Part shown: positions 17,019 through 25,322 of the stretch, one piece after another | How positions within the stretch are numbered: position 1 is the stretch's first letter | How the letters are laid out: each line of letters begins with the position of its first letter | Assembly (NCBI RefSeq): GCF_019264375.1 | Contig: NZ_JAHVAI010000013.1 | Span: 62,001-126,000, forward strand | Length of the DNA stretch: 64,000 bases | Origin: Sedimentimonas flavescens | GTDB lineage: Bacteria > Pseudomonadota > Alphaproteobacteria > Rhodobacterales > Rhodobacteraceae | Direction of reading: 5' to 3' | Made by a program: the position numbers and the translations under genes | Notes under the pieces: generated by a model | What the model was told of the DNA's origin: nothing | Seen by the model: only the letters and a program-made list of their open reading frames with translations | Databases searched by the model: none

Positions 17019-19307
17019 ATGAACATTGCGGTTACGGAGGGTCTGGCGCTAATGCCGCCGGCTTTCGAGCTGGGGCTTGATGTGTGGTCGAGCGCAGACG
17101 GAACGGCTGGATCGGCATCCTATCAGGGCGCGGCGAATGCGGCGATCGTTCCGGCCGATCAGGATTTTGGCGCCTGTCTGGAGCTGACCAAGACCCATTC
17201 CACCCAAAAGCTGCGCTACATGGGCCAGACGCCGATCCTGCCTGGCGCCTATCTGCGGATCACGGCGCGCGTCAAGGCGATCAGCGGCAACCTGCCCATC
17301 GTGCGGATCGCCGCCTACGCGATGAATGCTTCGGGCCACGTCGCGGGGCTGGTCGAGCGCTCGGCCGAGATCGCGCTGGAAAGCTATGGGCAGGTGGTGA
17401 GCGTGTCCGCCATCGTCGGCACGGGGCAGCGCGTGGGCGTGGACATGCCCTGGGGCACCCAGCCCAGCTACGGTCACTTCGGGATCGACCTGACCGGCGC
17501 AAACGGCGGCGTCGTGCGCATTGATGACATCGTGATCGAAGATGTGACCGAGGTTTTCCTGCGCGATATGATGGACTGGGTTGATGTGCGCGATTACGGC
17601 GCGCGGGGCGATGGCGTGACCGATGACCGAGCGGCCTTCATCGCGGCCGACAATGCCGCCAACGGGCGTATGATCGTGGTTCCCAAGGGCAGCTACCTGA
17701 TCGGCTCGACGCTGTCGATCAATGCGCCGATCCGCTTTGTCGGCACACTGGTCATGCCCACCGCCGCGCGGCTTTCGCTGATGTCGAGCTTCGACTTCCC
17801 CACCTATGCCGAGGCCTTCGGGGGTGAGCTTGCCGGCCTGAAGAAGGCGCTTCAGGCGCTGTTTGCCTATACCGATCATAATTCGCTCGACCTGAAAGGC
17901 CGCCGGGTTGAGGTGACCGAACCGATCGACATCAAGGCCCTTGCGCCGGATCTGAGCAGCTTCTCGAACCGCCGTGTGCTGCGCAACGGCCAGCTGAACG
18001 TGATCGACGGCGCGGTCTGGGCCGATACGGTTGTGACCTCGCAGGCGACCTATTCCATCAGCGCCCCCGAGACGCTGACCGGCGTCGCCAACATCGCCAA
18101 TATCCCGGTCGGTGCGCGCGTGTCGGGCACGGGCGTCGGGCGCGAGGTCTATGTGCGCGCGGTCAATGTGGGTGCTGACTCGCTGACGCTGTCGCACCCG
18201 CTGTTTGGCGGGGCGGGGACGCGCACGCTGACCTTCACGCGCCACAAATACGTACTCGATTTCTCGGGGCTTGCGAAGCTCGACCGCTTCAACATCGACG
18301 ATGTCGAAATCCTGTGCAACGGCGAGGCCAGCGCGATCATGCTGCCGCCCTCGGGGCAGATGTTCCATGTGCGCGACTGCTACATCAACGCGCCGAAGGA
18401 CAAGGGGATCACCTCGATCGGCACCGGCTGCCAGGACATGCTGATCGACCGCTGCCAGTTCCTGTCGAACGAAAGCCAGGTCCCGGCGACGCAGCGCGTC
18501 TCGGTCGCGTTCAACGCAAATGCCAATGACACCAAGATCCGGGATTCGCGCTTCGTGCGCTTCGGGACGACGATGATCCTGCACGGGACGGGGCACCTGA
18601 TTGTCGGCAATCACTGGTTCCAGGGCGATGAGGAAACGAACGGCGCCCGCATCGCGGGCCTCGTGTTCACCCAGACCAATGTGCAGTCGGCGGTGACGGG
18701 GAACTACATCGACAACTCGGTGATCGAGTGGACGAACGAATACGATCCAACCCCGAATTTCGGCAACGAGTATTCCTTTGGCGGCCTGACCGTCACCGGC
18801 AACACCCTTGTCAGCCTCGACGCAGCGCCCTGGTTCACCTGGTTCTCGATCAAGCCCTATGGTTCGGGGCATTTCATTCACGGGCTGAACATCTCGTGCA
18901 ACGTGTTCCGCGCCATCAACGGCGAGGTCGATCGCATCGAGAAGGTGGACACGACCTATGCCGACCTCGATCGCTCGCGCTTTCGCAATATCCAGATCGA
19001 GGCGAATACCTTCAACGGCGTCGGGCAGTTCGTCTGCAACCCGGTTTTCCTGCAGGTCGATCAGTCGACGGCCCAGACGGTCTGGACGGTGACGCCGGGT
19101 GCCTATCTTCCGTTTGGCGGGTGGGCGCGGAATGTGGAAAGCGTTCTGGCCGAGGGGATGATCACCAACAACTCCGGCTCGCGCGTTTCGTCGATGCCCT
19201 ATGTGGTGGTCGAGCAGGGAGCCGCCAAGCAGGATGTCACGCTGAACTGGGCCGAGGCCGCCAAGGGGCGCGTCCAGATCAAGATCCGTTGCGATAATCC
19301 GAACTGA
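17019..19307 (+). CDS. Large beta-helix protein, pectate-lyase-3 / GH28-related
   Basis: A 762-residue protein; ATG 17019 follows AAGAGGAACC. Residues 1-175 look like a beta-sandwich carbohydrate-binding module (ELTKTHSTQKLRYMGQTP, then ITARVKAISGNLPIVRIAAY). At about 185 the signature VDVRDYGARGDGVTDDRAAF begins a right-handed parallel beta-helix of the Pectate_lyase_3 family, which fills most of the rest. There is no signal peptide, so it is cytoplasmic or exported by an unusual route. Relatives include pectinolytic enzymes and phage tailspikes. It is flanked by unrelated housekeeping genes and ends at a strong hairpin terminator. Possible role in modifying or building an envelope glycan. 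Confidence 0.75.
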   Translation: MNIAVTEGLALMPPAFELGLDVWSSADGTAGSASYQGAANAAIVPADQDFGACLELTKTHSTQKLRYMGQTPILPGAYLRITARVKAISGNLPIVRIAAYAMNASGHVAGLVERSAEIALESYGQVVSVSAIVGTGQRVGVDMPWGTQPSYGHFGIDLTGANGGVVRIDDIVIEDVTEVFLRDMMDWVDVRDYGARGDGVTDDRAAFIAADNAANGRMIVVPKGSYLIGSTLSINAPIRFVGTLVMPTAARLSLMSSFDFPTYAEAFGGELAGLKKALQALFAYTDHNSLDLKGRRVEVTEPIDIKALAPDLSSFSNRRVLRNGQLNVIDGAVWADTVVTSQATYSISAPETLTGVANIANIPVGARVSGTGVGREVYVRAVNVGADSLTLSHPLFGGAGTRTLTFTRHKYVLDFSGLAKLDRFNIDDVEILCNGEASAIMLPPSGQMFHVRDCYINAPKDKGITSIGTGCQDMLIDRCQFLSNESQVPATQRVSVAFNANANDTKIRDSRFVRFGTTMILHGTGHLIVGNHWFQGDEETNGARIAGLVFTQTNVQSAVTGNYIDNSVIEWTNEYDPTPNFGNEYSFGGLTVTGNTLVSLDAAPWFTWFSIKPYGSGHFIHGLNISCNVFRAINGEVDRIEKVDTTYADLDRSRFRNIQIEANTFNGVGQFVCNPVFLQVDQSTAQTVWTVTPGAYLPFGGWARNVESVLAEGMITNNSGSRVSSMPYVVVEQGAAKQDVTLNWAEAAKGRVQIKIRCDNPN

Positions 19308-19330
19308 TCCGGTCCCGCGATCGGCCGGAA

Positions 19331-19362
19331 AGAAGGGCGCCCGTTTGGGCGCCCTTTCATTT
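19331..19362. terminator. Rho-independent terminator, probably bidirectional
   Basis: A perfect 8-bp GGGCGCCC stem (19335-19342 and 19347-19354) with GTTT loop is flanked by A-rich sequence on the left and TTTC/TTTTT on the right. It lies between the convergent beta-helix and HugZ-like genes and can serve both strands. Confidence 0.8.
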
Positions 19363-19851
19363 TTGCGCCAGATCCTCGGCGCTCAACCGATAGGCCCGCG
19401 CGAAGCCGCCGTTAAGAAGGCCCGACAGGAGCCGAAACTCGACGAAGAAGAAGCCCGGCAGGTCGATGTAGAGCCTGGCCTTGGGATGATCGGCAAGCCA
19501 TCTGTCACGCGCGACGGCGCCGCGCGGGTCATCCGGGGGCAGGGCGTGCGCCTCGGCCTGAAGGCTTAGCCGCGGATGGGTCAGTGGATCGCCCTTGGCG
19601 CCCGGCTCACCCAACAGAAGGCCCGCCCGTGCGTCGTGCCGCAATGCCCGGCTGTGCGCCGAAAGGCCCGATAGCAGGGCCCAAAGCCCGCCTTCGGGGG
19701 CCGGGCCCAGGGCGATGCGGCTGACCGAGGGAAAGCCCGTCTCGGGGTCGATAACGGCGAGCGATCCATGCCGCGCTGCGGAAATCAGATCATGCGCAAG
19801 TTGGCGCGCCTCGTTGTCGGTGGTGCGGATCGGGGATTGGGGCGGTGCCAT
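19357..19851 (-). CDS. HugZ-like pyridoxamine-phosphate-oxidase-fold protein
   Basis: A 164-residue cytoplasmic protein starting at ATG 19851 (MAPPQSPIRTTDNEARQLAHDL). The split-barrel flavin/haem-binding fold is suggested by RHGSLAVIDPETGFPSVSRIALGP, by LLLGEPGAKGDPLTHPRLSL, and by DLPGFFFVEF near the end. HugZ proteins act in haem use; others in the group bind FMN or F420. The classical C-terminal haem-binding domain of HugZ is missing, so this is the short form. The 100 extra upstream codons are rejected as non-coding. Confidence 0.75.
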   Translation of the reverse strand: MAPPQSPIRTTDNEARQLAHDLISAARHGSLAVIDPETGFPSVSRIALGPAPEGGLWALLSGLSAHSRALRHDARAGLLLGEPGAKGDPLTHPRLSLQAEAHALPPDDPRGAVARDRWLADHPKARLYIDLPGFFFVEFRLLSGLLNGGFARAYRLSAEDLAQK

Positions 19852-20299
19852 CCGGGGCCTCCTGCAAGGATCTGCGGGGTCTCTGGGTGCAATGCGTAGC
19901 AATGCGCGCACCGCCGGACAAGCGGTGCTTGATACGCGAATGAGTCGCGAATCATCGTAGGAAAGTCGCAAACGCAGATCGTGCCCGAGACGCGCTAGCG
20001 CTGGCGTCCTCAAAGCGATCCAACGGCTAGGGCTGCGCATCTGGTGCCCGCCCTGTTCCTTGCGAAGGCATCCGGATGCTGCCGGCTCAGTGGGGCGGCA
20101 GCCCGTTGGCAGCCCCCCGCACTTCCCGCGATCAGAGATTCGGCTGCGCAACGTGGGCACGAATCAGCCCTGCGTGCTGCGCTGCGGCATCGGAGTTGTG
20201 GCAAAAAGCATTGATATCGCAGAAGTTCGGGGGTCGGGTCGGTCGGCCACGGAAATGAAAAATCTCACGCAGCCGTGAACTGGCAAGGGTATGAAAGAA

Positions 20300-20320
20300 A
20301 ATGTCAAATTTTCGGACATT
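20300..20320. promoter_or_regulatory. Inverted repeat AATGTC-N9-GACATT, candidate acs operator
   Basis: A perfect 6-bp palindrome, AATGTC at 20300-20305 and GACATT at 20315-20320, lies in the A+T-rich part of the region upstream of acs, about 180 bases before the start codon. The arm centres are about 15 bases apart, which suits a dimeric regulator. The regulator is not known. Confidence 0.4.
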
Positions 20321-20360
20321 CCAGTAACATTAACATAATTATCTTTTTTGTTGTGAAGAA

Positions 20361-20371
20361 ATTTACAGAAA
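20361..20371 (-). promoter_or_regulatory. TTTCTGTAAAT motif upstream of acs
   Basis: Read on the minus strand, this 11-mer is identical to bases within the palindrome upstream of the ScfR-like gene (58936-58946). Here it sits in a looser palindrome, AATTT-TCTGT-AAATT. A shared operator for the ScfR-like protein is inferred. Confidence 0.4.
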
Positions 20372-20502
20372 ATTCAATTTCTATTAGGGGGTTACATGAA
20401 ACCTGACAATTGGTTTAAAGTGCCGTTGGGGTAGGATGTCTCTGACTTGTTCGGGGGCGGGTTGCGGCCTTGTGCCGCTGGTTTTTCTAGGGAGGATTGG
20501 CC

Positions 20503-22473
20503 ATGGCGGCTCAGGAGCAGGCAAACGCAGCGCCCGACGTGCGTGAAGTTCCGGCTGGATTTGAGAATGCTCACGCGAACACGCAGAAATATCTGGAGAT
20601 GTACCGTGAGTCTGTTGAAAACCCGGACGCGTTCTGGGGCCGTGAAGGCAAGCGTCTGGACTGGATGACGCCCTATACCAAGGTGAAGAACACGGACTTC
20701 ACCTATGGCAAGGTTTCGATCAAATGGTTTGAGGACGGCGTTCTGAACGCCTCGGTGAACTGCATCGACCGCCACCTGAAGGATCGCGCGCTGCAGACTG
20801 CGATCATCTTCGAACCCGATGATCCGGCTGAGCCTGCCCAGCACATCACCTACAAGGAGCTGTCCGAGAAGGTGAACCGGATGGCGAACGTCCTGCTGTC
20901 GCAGGGCATCATGCGCGGCGACCGCGTTGTCATCTACCTGCCGATGATCCCGGAAGCGGCCTATGCGATGCTGGCCTGTGCCCGTATCGGCGCGATCCAC
21001 TCGATCGTCTTCGCCGGCTTCTCGCCGGACGCTCTGGCGAACCGCATCAACGACTCGGGCGCGAAACTGGTGATCACCGCCGACTTCGCTCCGCGCGGTG
21101 GTCGCAAGACCCCGCTCAAGGCCAACACCGACGCCGCGCTGCTGCATTGCTCGGACAAGGTGCGTTGCCTTGTCGTGAAGCGCACTGGCGACCAGATCTC
21201 CTGGGTGCAGGGCCGCGACGTCGACCTGCTCTACCTGATGGATCACGTCTCGCCCGACTGCCCGCCGCGCCCGATGAACGCCGAAGATCCGCTGTTCATC
21301 CTCTATACCTCGGGTTCGACCGGCAAGCCGAAGGGGGTCGTGCACACGACCGGCGGCTATCTGGTCTATGCCTCGATGACGCATCAATACACCTTCGACT
21401 ACCATGACGGCGATGTCTTCTGGTGCACCGCGGACGTGGGTTGGGTGACCGGCCACAGCTACATCGTCTATGGTCCGCTGGCCAATGGCGCCACGACGAT
21501 CATGTTCGAGGGCGTGCCGACCTATCCGGACGCGGGCCGCTTCTGGGAGGTCTGCGAGAAGCACAAGGTCAACCAGTTCTACACCGCGCCGACGGCGATC
21601 CGCTCGCTGATGGGGCAGGGGCCGGAATGGGTTGAGAAGTACGACCTCTCGAGCCTGCGCGTTCTGGGTTCGGTGGGTGAGCCGATCAACCCCGAAGCCT
21701 GGGTGTGGTACGACAAATACGTCGGCAAGGGCAAATGCCCGATCGTCGACACCTTCTGGCAGACCGAGACCGGCGGCCACATGCTGACGCCGCTTCCGGG
21801 CGCGACGCCCACCAAGCCCGGCTCGGCCACCAACCCGTTCTTCGGCGTCAAGCCGGTGATTCTGGACGCGGCGACCGCCGTGCGTCAGGGCGAGACCGAG
21901 GCCGAGGGCGTGCTGTGCATCTCGGACAGCTGGCCGGGTCAGATGCGCACCCTCTGGGGCGATCACGAGCGCTTCCAGGAAGCCTATTTCGCGCAGTATC
22001 GCGGTTACTACTTCACCGGTGACGGCTGCCGCCGCGACAAGGACGGCTACTACTGGATCACCGGCCGCGTCGATGACGTCATCAACGTCTCGGGCCACCG
22101 GATGGGCACGGCCGAAGTGGAATCCGCGCTGGTTGCGCACCCGACCGTGGCCGAGGCCGCCGTTGTGGGCTACCCGCACGACCTCAAGGGCCAGGGCATC
22201 TACGCCTATGTCACGCTGATGAACGACATCGAGCCGACGGACGAGCTGCGCAAGGAGCTTGAGAAGTGGGTCCGCACTGAGATCGGCCCGATCGCCAAGC
22301 CCGATATCATCCAGTGGGCCCCCGGCCTGCCCAAGACCCGTTCGGGCAAGATCATGCGCCGCATCCTGCGCAAGATCGCCGAGAACGATTTTGGCTCGCT
22401 CGGCGACACCTCGACGCTGGCCGATCCTTCGGTGGTTGACGATCTGATCGCCAACCGTGGCAACAAGGGCTGA
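20503..22473 (+). CDS. acs: Acetyl-CoA synthetase (AMP-forming)
   Basis: A 656-residue enzyme that activates acetate with ATP and CoA to acetyl-CoA, AMP and pyrophosphate. The adenylate-forming signature [11 protein letters not shown] is at 268-278, WWQTETGG-type motif [11 protein letters not shown] in the middle, and the C-terminal catalytic loop [11 protein letters not shown] has Lys616, the residue acetylated by Pat/AcuA-type enzymes in homologues. ATG 20503 follows AGGGAGGA. Adenylate kinase starts 5 bases after the stop. The gene opens an acetate uptake and sensing run that extends to 30174. It is probably regulated through the long A+T-rich upstream region. Confidence 0.97.
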   Translation: MAAQEQANAAPDVREVPAGFENAHANTQKYLEMYRESVENPDAFWGREGKRLDWMTPYTKVKNTDFTYGKVSIKWFEDGVLNASVNCIDRHLKDRALQTAIIFEPDDPAEPAQHITYKELSEKVNRMANVLLSQGIMRGDRVVIYLPMIPEAAYAMLACARIGAIHSIVFAGFSPDALANRINDSGAKLVITADFAPRGGRKTPLKANTDAALLHCSDKVRCLVVKRTGDQISWVQGRDVDLLYLMDHVSPDCPPRPMNAEDPLFILYTSGSTGKPKGVVHTTGGYLVYASMTHQYTFDYHDGDVFWCTADVGWVTGHSYIVYGPLANGATTIMFEGVPTYPDAGRFWEVCEKHKVNQFYTAPTAIRSLMGQGPEWVEKYDLSSLRVLGSVGEPINPEAWVWYDKYVGKGKCPIVDTFWQTETGGHMLTPLPGATPTKPGSATNPFFGVKPVILDAATAVRQGETEAEGVLCISDSWPGQMRTLWGDHERFQEAYFAQYRGYYFTGDGCRRDKDGYYWITGRVDDVINVSGHRMGTAEVESALVAHPTVAEAAVVGYPHDLKGQGIYAYVTLMNDIEPTDELRKELEKWVRTEIGPIAKPDIIQWAPGLPKTRSGKIMRRILRKIAENDFGSLGDTSTLADPSVVDDLIANRGNKG

Positions 22474-22477
22474 AACG

Positions 22478-23170
22478 ATGGCAACTGATAACAACGCAGT
22501 CGCGACGACGCCCGCCGTTCTGATCCTGCTCGGCCCCCCCGGGGCCGGGAAAGGCACCCAGGCCCGGATGCTCGAAGAGCGTTTCGGCCTGGTGCAACTC
22601 TCGACCGGCGATCTGCTGCGCGCCGCCGTTGCGGCGGGCACGCCTGCTGGCCTCGCCGCGAAAGCGGTGATGGAGGCCGGTGGCCTCGTCTCGGATGAGA
22701 TCGTGCTGAACATCCTGCGTGATCGCTTGGGCGAGCCGGACGTGACCGCAGGCGTGATCCTCGACGGCTTCCCGCGCACGGCGGGTCAGGCCGAGGCGCT
22801 CGATGCGCTCCTGTCCGAGGCCGGTCAGCGGGTCACCGCGGCGATCAGCCTTGAGGTGGATGACGAGGCAATGATCCAGCGCGTCGCTGGCCGCTATACC
22901 TGCGGCAGCTGCGGCGAGGGCTATCATGACGACTTCAAACAGCCCGTCCAGGCGGGTGTTTGTGACAAATGCGGAGGCACGGAGTTCAAGCGCCGGGCCG
23001 ACGACAACGCCGAGACGGCGCGTGCAAGGCTGGTCGCCTACCACGCCCAGACGGCACCGCTGATCGCCCACTACGGGGCCCTCGGCGTTCTCGAGAAGAT
23101 CGACGCGATGGGTAACATCGACGAAATCGCCTCGGGTCTCGGGTCGATCGTGGAACGCGTATCGGCTTAA
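22478..23170 (+). CDS. adk: Adenylate kinase with zinc-binding LID
   Basis: A 230-residue kinase (AMP + ATP to 2 ADP). The P-loop GPPGAGKGT is at 19-27 and the AMP-binding segment LSTGDLLRAAV follows. The LID domain has four cysteines, C142, C145, C162 and C165 (CGSC and CDKC), the zinc-binding type. It begins 4 bases after acs ends, so it is almost certainly co-transcribed and would remove the AMP made by Acs. Alphaproteobacteria normally also carry an adk beside ribosomal-protein genes, so this may be a second, specialised copy; that cannot be checked here. Confidence 0.93.
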   Translation: MATDNNAVATTPAVLILLGPPGAGKGTQARMLEERFGLVQLSTGDLLRAAVAAGTPAGLAAKAVMEAGGLVSDEIVLNILRDRLGEPDVTAGVILDGFPRTAGQAEALDALLSEAGQRVTAAISLEVDDEAMIQRVAGRYTCGSCGEGYHDDFKQPVQAGVCDKCGGTEFKRRADDNAETARARLVAYHAQTAPLIAHYGALGVLEKIDAMGNIDEIASGLGSIVERVSA

Positions 23171-23184
23171 TTTTGGGGGAGGGG

Positions 23185-23203
23185 CGGGCCCGTTCCGGGC
23201 CCG
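23185..23203 (+). terminator. Intercistronic GC hairpin after adk
   Basis: Two copies of the palindrome CGGGCCCG (23185-23192 and 23196-23203) separated by TTC can form a strong 8-bp hairpin. There is only a short T run (TTTCGG), so partial termination or mRNA protection is more likely than full termination. Confidence 0.45.
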
Positions 23204-23232
23204 TTTCGGAAAAAAAACAGGGAGTTACGCTT

Positions 23233-23490
23233 ATGGCGGACAAATCTTCGTCCAATGCCTACTGGAGAGCGAATATCCGGACCATCCAGCTGTATCTGGT
23301 GATCTGGTTCGTCTGCTCGTTCGGCTTTGGCATCCTTCTGCGCCCGATGCTGTCGGGCATTGGCATTGGCGGCACCGATCTGGGCTTCTGGTTTGCTCAG
23401 CAGGGCTCGATCATCGTCTTCTTGATCCTGATTTTTGCTTATGCCGCGCGCATGAACAAACTGGATAAAGAACACGGCGTGGAAGAATAA
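23233..23490 (+). CDS. DUF4212 small subunit of the sodium:solute symporter
   Basis: An 85-residue membrane protein with two hydrophobic helices: LYLVIWFVCSFGFGILL and GSIIVFLILIFAYAARMN. The N-terminus ANAYW-type motif SSNAYWRANIRTIQLYLV and the C-terminal LDKEHGVEE are typical of DUF4212, a small partner encoded directly upstream of VC_2705-family acetate-type symporters. ATG 23233 follows AGGGAG. The symporter gene begins 15 bases after its stop. It probably helps assembly or stability of the transporter. Confidence 0.9.
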   Translation: MADKSSSNAYWRANIRTIQLYLVIWFVCSFGFGILLRPMLSGIGIGGTDLGFWFAQQGSIIVFLILIFAYAARMNKLDKEHGVEE

Positions 23491-23505
23491 GGGAGAGCAG
23501 GGACA

Positions 23506-25233
23506 ATGGATCAGTTTACCCTAAACCTTCTCGTGGTGGGTGCGACTTTCGCGCTCTACTTCGGGATCGCGATCTGGGCCCGCGCGGGCTCGACCGCAGA
23601 ATTCTACGCGGCCGGTGGCGGCGTTCACCCGGTTCTGAACGGTATGGCGACCGGCGCTGACTGGATGTCGGCCGCGTCGTTCATCTCGATGGCCGGTATC
23701 ATCGCTTTCGGTGGCTACGACACCTCGGCCTACCTGATGGGCTGGACCGGTGGCTACGTGCTTCTGGCGATGCTTCTGGCGCCTTACCTGCGCAAGTTCG
23801 GCAAGTTCACCGTGCCGGAATTCATTGGTGACCGCTTCTACTCGGGCACCGCGCGCGTTATCGCCGTTATCTGCCTTCTGATCGCGTCGATCACCTACGT
23901 TATCGGTCAGATGTCGGGCGTTGGCGTTGCCTTCTCGCGCTTCCTCGAAGTCGAGGCTTCGACCGGCCTGTTCATCGGCGCCGCGGTCGTGTTCGCTTAT
24001 GCCGTTCTTGGCGGCATGAAGGGCATCACCTACACGCAGGTCGCTCAGTACGTCGTTCTGATCATCGCCTACACCATCCCGGCGATCTTCATCTCGCTCA
24101 ACCTGACCGGCAACCCGATCCCGGCTCTCGGCCTGTTTGCCGACGCCAAGTCGACCGGTGAGCCGCTGCTGACCACGCTGAACGGCATGCTCGCCGACCT
24201 CGGCTTCAGCTCGTACACGCAACAGTCCGACACCACGCTGAACATGTTCCTGTTCACGCTGTCGCTGATGATCGGTACTGCGGGTCTGCCCCACGTTATC
24301 GTGCGCTTCTTCACCGTTCCCAAGGTGTCGGACGCCCGTTCGTCGGCTGGCTGGGCGCTGGTGTTCATCGCGCTGCTCTACCTGACGGCTCCGGCCGTGG
24401 CGGCGATGGCACGCATCAACCTGGTCAACACCGTTTATCCGGAAGGCACCACCGCTGCGCCGCTGGCGTACGAAGCTCGTCCGGATTGGGTCAAGAACTG
24501 GGAGAAGACTGGTCTTCTCAAGTTCGAAGACAAGAATGGCGATGGCCTGATCAACTACGTTGCTTCGAAAGATGCCAACGAGCTTGACGTGAACCGCGAC
24601 ATCATCACCCTGGCGAACCCGGAAATCGCTGACCTGCCTGGCTGGGTTATCGCTCTGGTTGCTGCCGGTGGTCTGGCTGCCGCTCTGTCGACCGCTGCGG
24701 GCCTGCTCATGGCGATCTCGTCGGCTGTGTCGCACGACCTGATCAAGGGTCAGATCAACCCGGGCATCTCGGAAAAAGGCGAGCTTCTGGCCGCCCGTGT
24801 CTCGATGGCCGTTGCGATCGTTCTGGCGACCTACCTGGGTCTGAACCCCCCGGGCTTCGCGGCGCAAACCGTGGCTCTTGCCTTCGGTCTGGCAGCTTCG
24901 TCGATCTTCCCGGCGCTGATGATGGGTATCTTCTCGAAGCGTGTGAACTCCAAGGGCGCCGTTATGGGTATGCTCGCGGGTTTGCTGACCACCCTCGTGT
25001 ACATCTTCCTTCACAAGGGCTGGTTCTTCGTCGCAGGCACCAACAGCTTCACCGACGCCGACCCGCTGTTCCTCTCGATCAAGTCGACCTCGTTCGGCGC
25101 GATCGGTGCGATGATCAACTTCGCGGTCGCCTACTTCGTGTCGAACGCGACCGACGATGTTCCGGCCGATGTGCAGGAACTGGTCGAGTCGATCCGCATC
25201 CCGAAAGGCGCTGGCGCGGCCACCGGCCACTAA
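23506..25233 (+). CDS. Cation:acetate-type symporter (VC_2705 family of SSS)
   Basis: A 575-residue inner-membrane protein with about 13 helices. The sodium:solute symporter core is visible in GADWMSAASFISMAGIIAFGGYD and in PEFIGDRFYSGTARVIAVIC. A soluble loop near 342 (DKNGDGLINY) has an EF-hand-like pattern. Relatives take up acetate or other short-chain monocarboxylates with Na+ or H+. The gene uses many GCT and GTT codons compared with its neighbours, as highly expressed genes do. It is preceded by its DUF4212 subunit and followed by two hairpins and the DUF294 gene. Confidence 0.92.
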   Translation: MDQFTLNLLVVGATFALYFGIAIWARAGSTAEFYAAGGGVHPVLNGMATGADWMSAASFISMAGIIAFGGYDTSAYLMGWTGGYVLLAMLLAPYLRKFGKFTVPEFIGDRFYSGTARVIAVICLLIASITYVIGQMSGVGVAFSRFLEVEASTGLFIGAAVVFAYAVLGGMKGITYTQVAQYVVLIIAYTIPAIFISLNLTGNPIPALGLFADAKSTGEPLLTTLNGMLADLGFSSYTQQSDTTLNMFLFTLSLMIGTAGLPHVIVRFFTVPKVSDARSSAGWALVFIALLYLTAPAVAAMARINLVNTVYPEGTTAAPLAYEARPDWVKNWEKTGLLKFEDKNGDGLINYVASKDANELDVNRDIITLANPEIADLPGWVIALVAAGGLAAALSTAAGLLMAISSAVSHDLIKGQINPGISEKGELLAARVSMAVAIVLATYLGLNPPGFAAQTVALAFGLAASSIFPALMMGIFSKRVNSKGAVMGMLAGLLTTLVYIFLHKGWFFVAGTNSFTDADPLFLSIKSTSFGAIGAMINFAVAYFVSNATDDVPADVQELVESIRIPKGAGAATGH

Positions 25234-25245
25234 GCGTTTGGGCTT

Positions 25246-25300
25246 GGGTGGCGCTCCGGCGCCACCCCACAAAATCCCGGGTCGCCCGACAGGGCGACCC
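25246..25300 (+). other. Two tandem perfect hairpins between symporter and DUF294 genes
   Basis: Hairpin 1 is GGGTGGCGC-TCCG-GCGCCACCC (25246-25267). Hairpin 2 is GGGTCGCCC-GACA-GGGCGACCC (25279-25300). Both have 9-bp perfect stems with four-base loops and no T run. They probably block 3' exonucleases and stabilise the upstream symporter message, or attenuate read-through into the sensor genes. Confidence 0.65.
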
Positions 25301-25322
25301 TCCTTCTCCGGAGAAAGTCATT

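Larger units (their letters stand above)
19852..20502. other. Long intergenic region upstream of acs
   Basis: About 650 bases without a gene I can support. The left 430 bases are GC-rich with no coding signal on either strand. From about 20280 to 20400 the sequence becomes strongly A+T-rich, unlike the rest of the window. This part holds a 21-bp inverted repeat (20300-20320) and an 11-base motif (20361-20371) shared with the ScfR-like gene region. The ribosome-binding site AGGGAGGA sits just before acs. A long regulated promoter region, and possibly a small RNA, would fit. Confidence 0.6.

Noticed and set aside
17049-18881. Long minus-strand frame opposite the beta-helix gene
   Set aside because: No recognisable motif; the plus strand has a start with ribosome-binding site and a terminator.
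20060-20278. Short plus-strand frames in the acs upstream region
   Set aside because: No ribosome-binding site, no family look, and the reading frames overlap with others; treated as non-coding.
20281-20300. Possible sigma-54 promoter (TGGCA element) upstream of acs
   Set aside because: The matching GC at the -12 position is missing.
20403-20437. Possible sigma-70 promoter before acs (CTGACA / TAGGAT)
   Set aside because: Spacing of 23 bases is too long and other pairs match poorly.
20392-22779. Long open frame on the minus strand opposite acs (about 795 codons)
   Set aside because: It is a shadow of the GC-rich codon pattern of acs and adk. The translation is Arg/His/Gly-rich and shows no domain.
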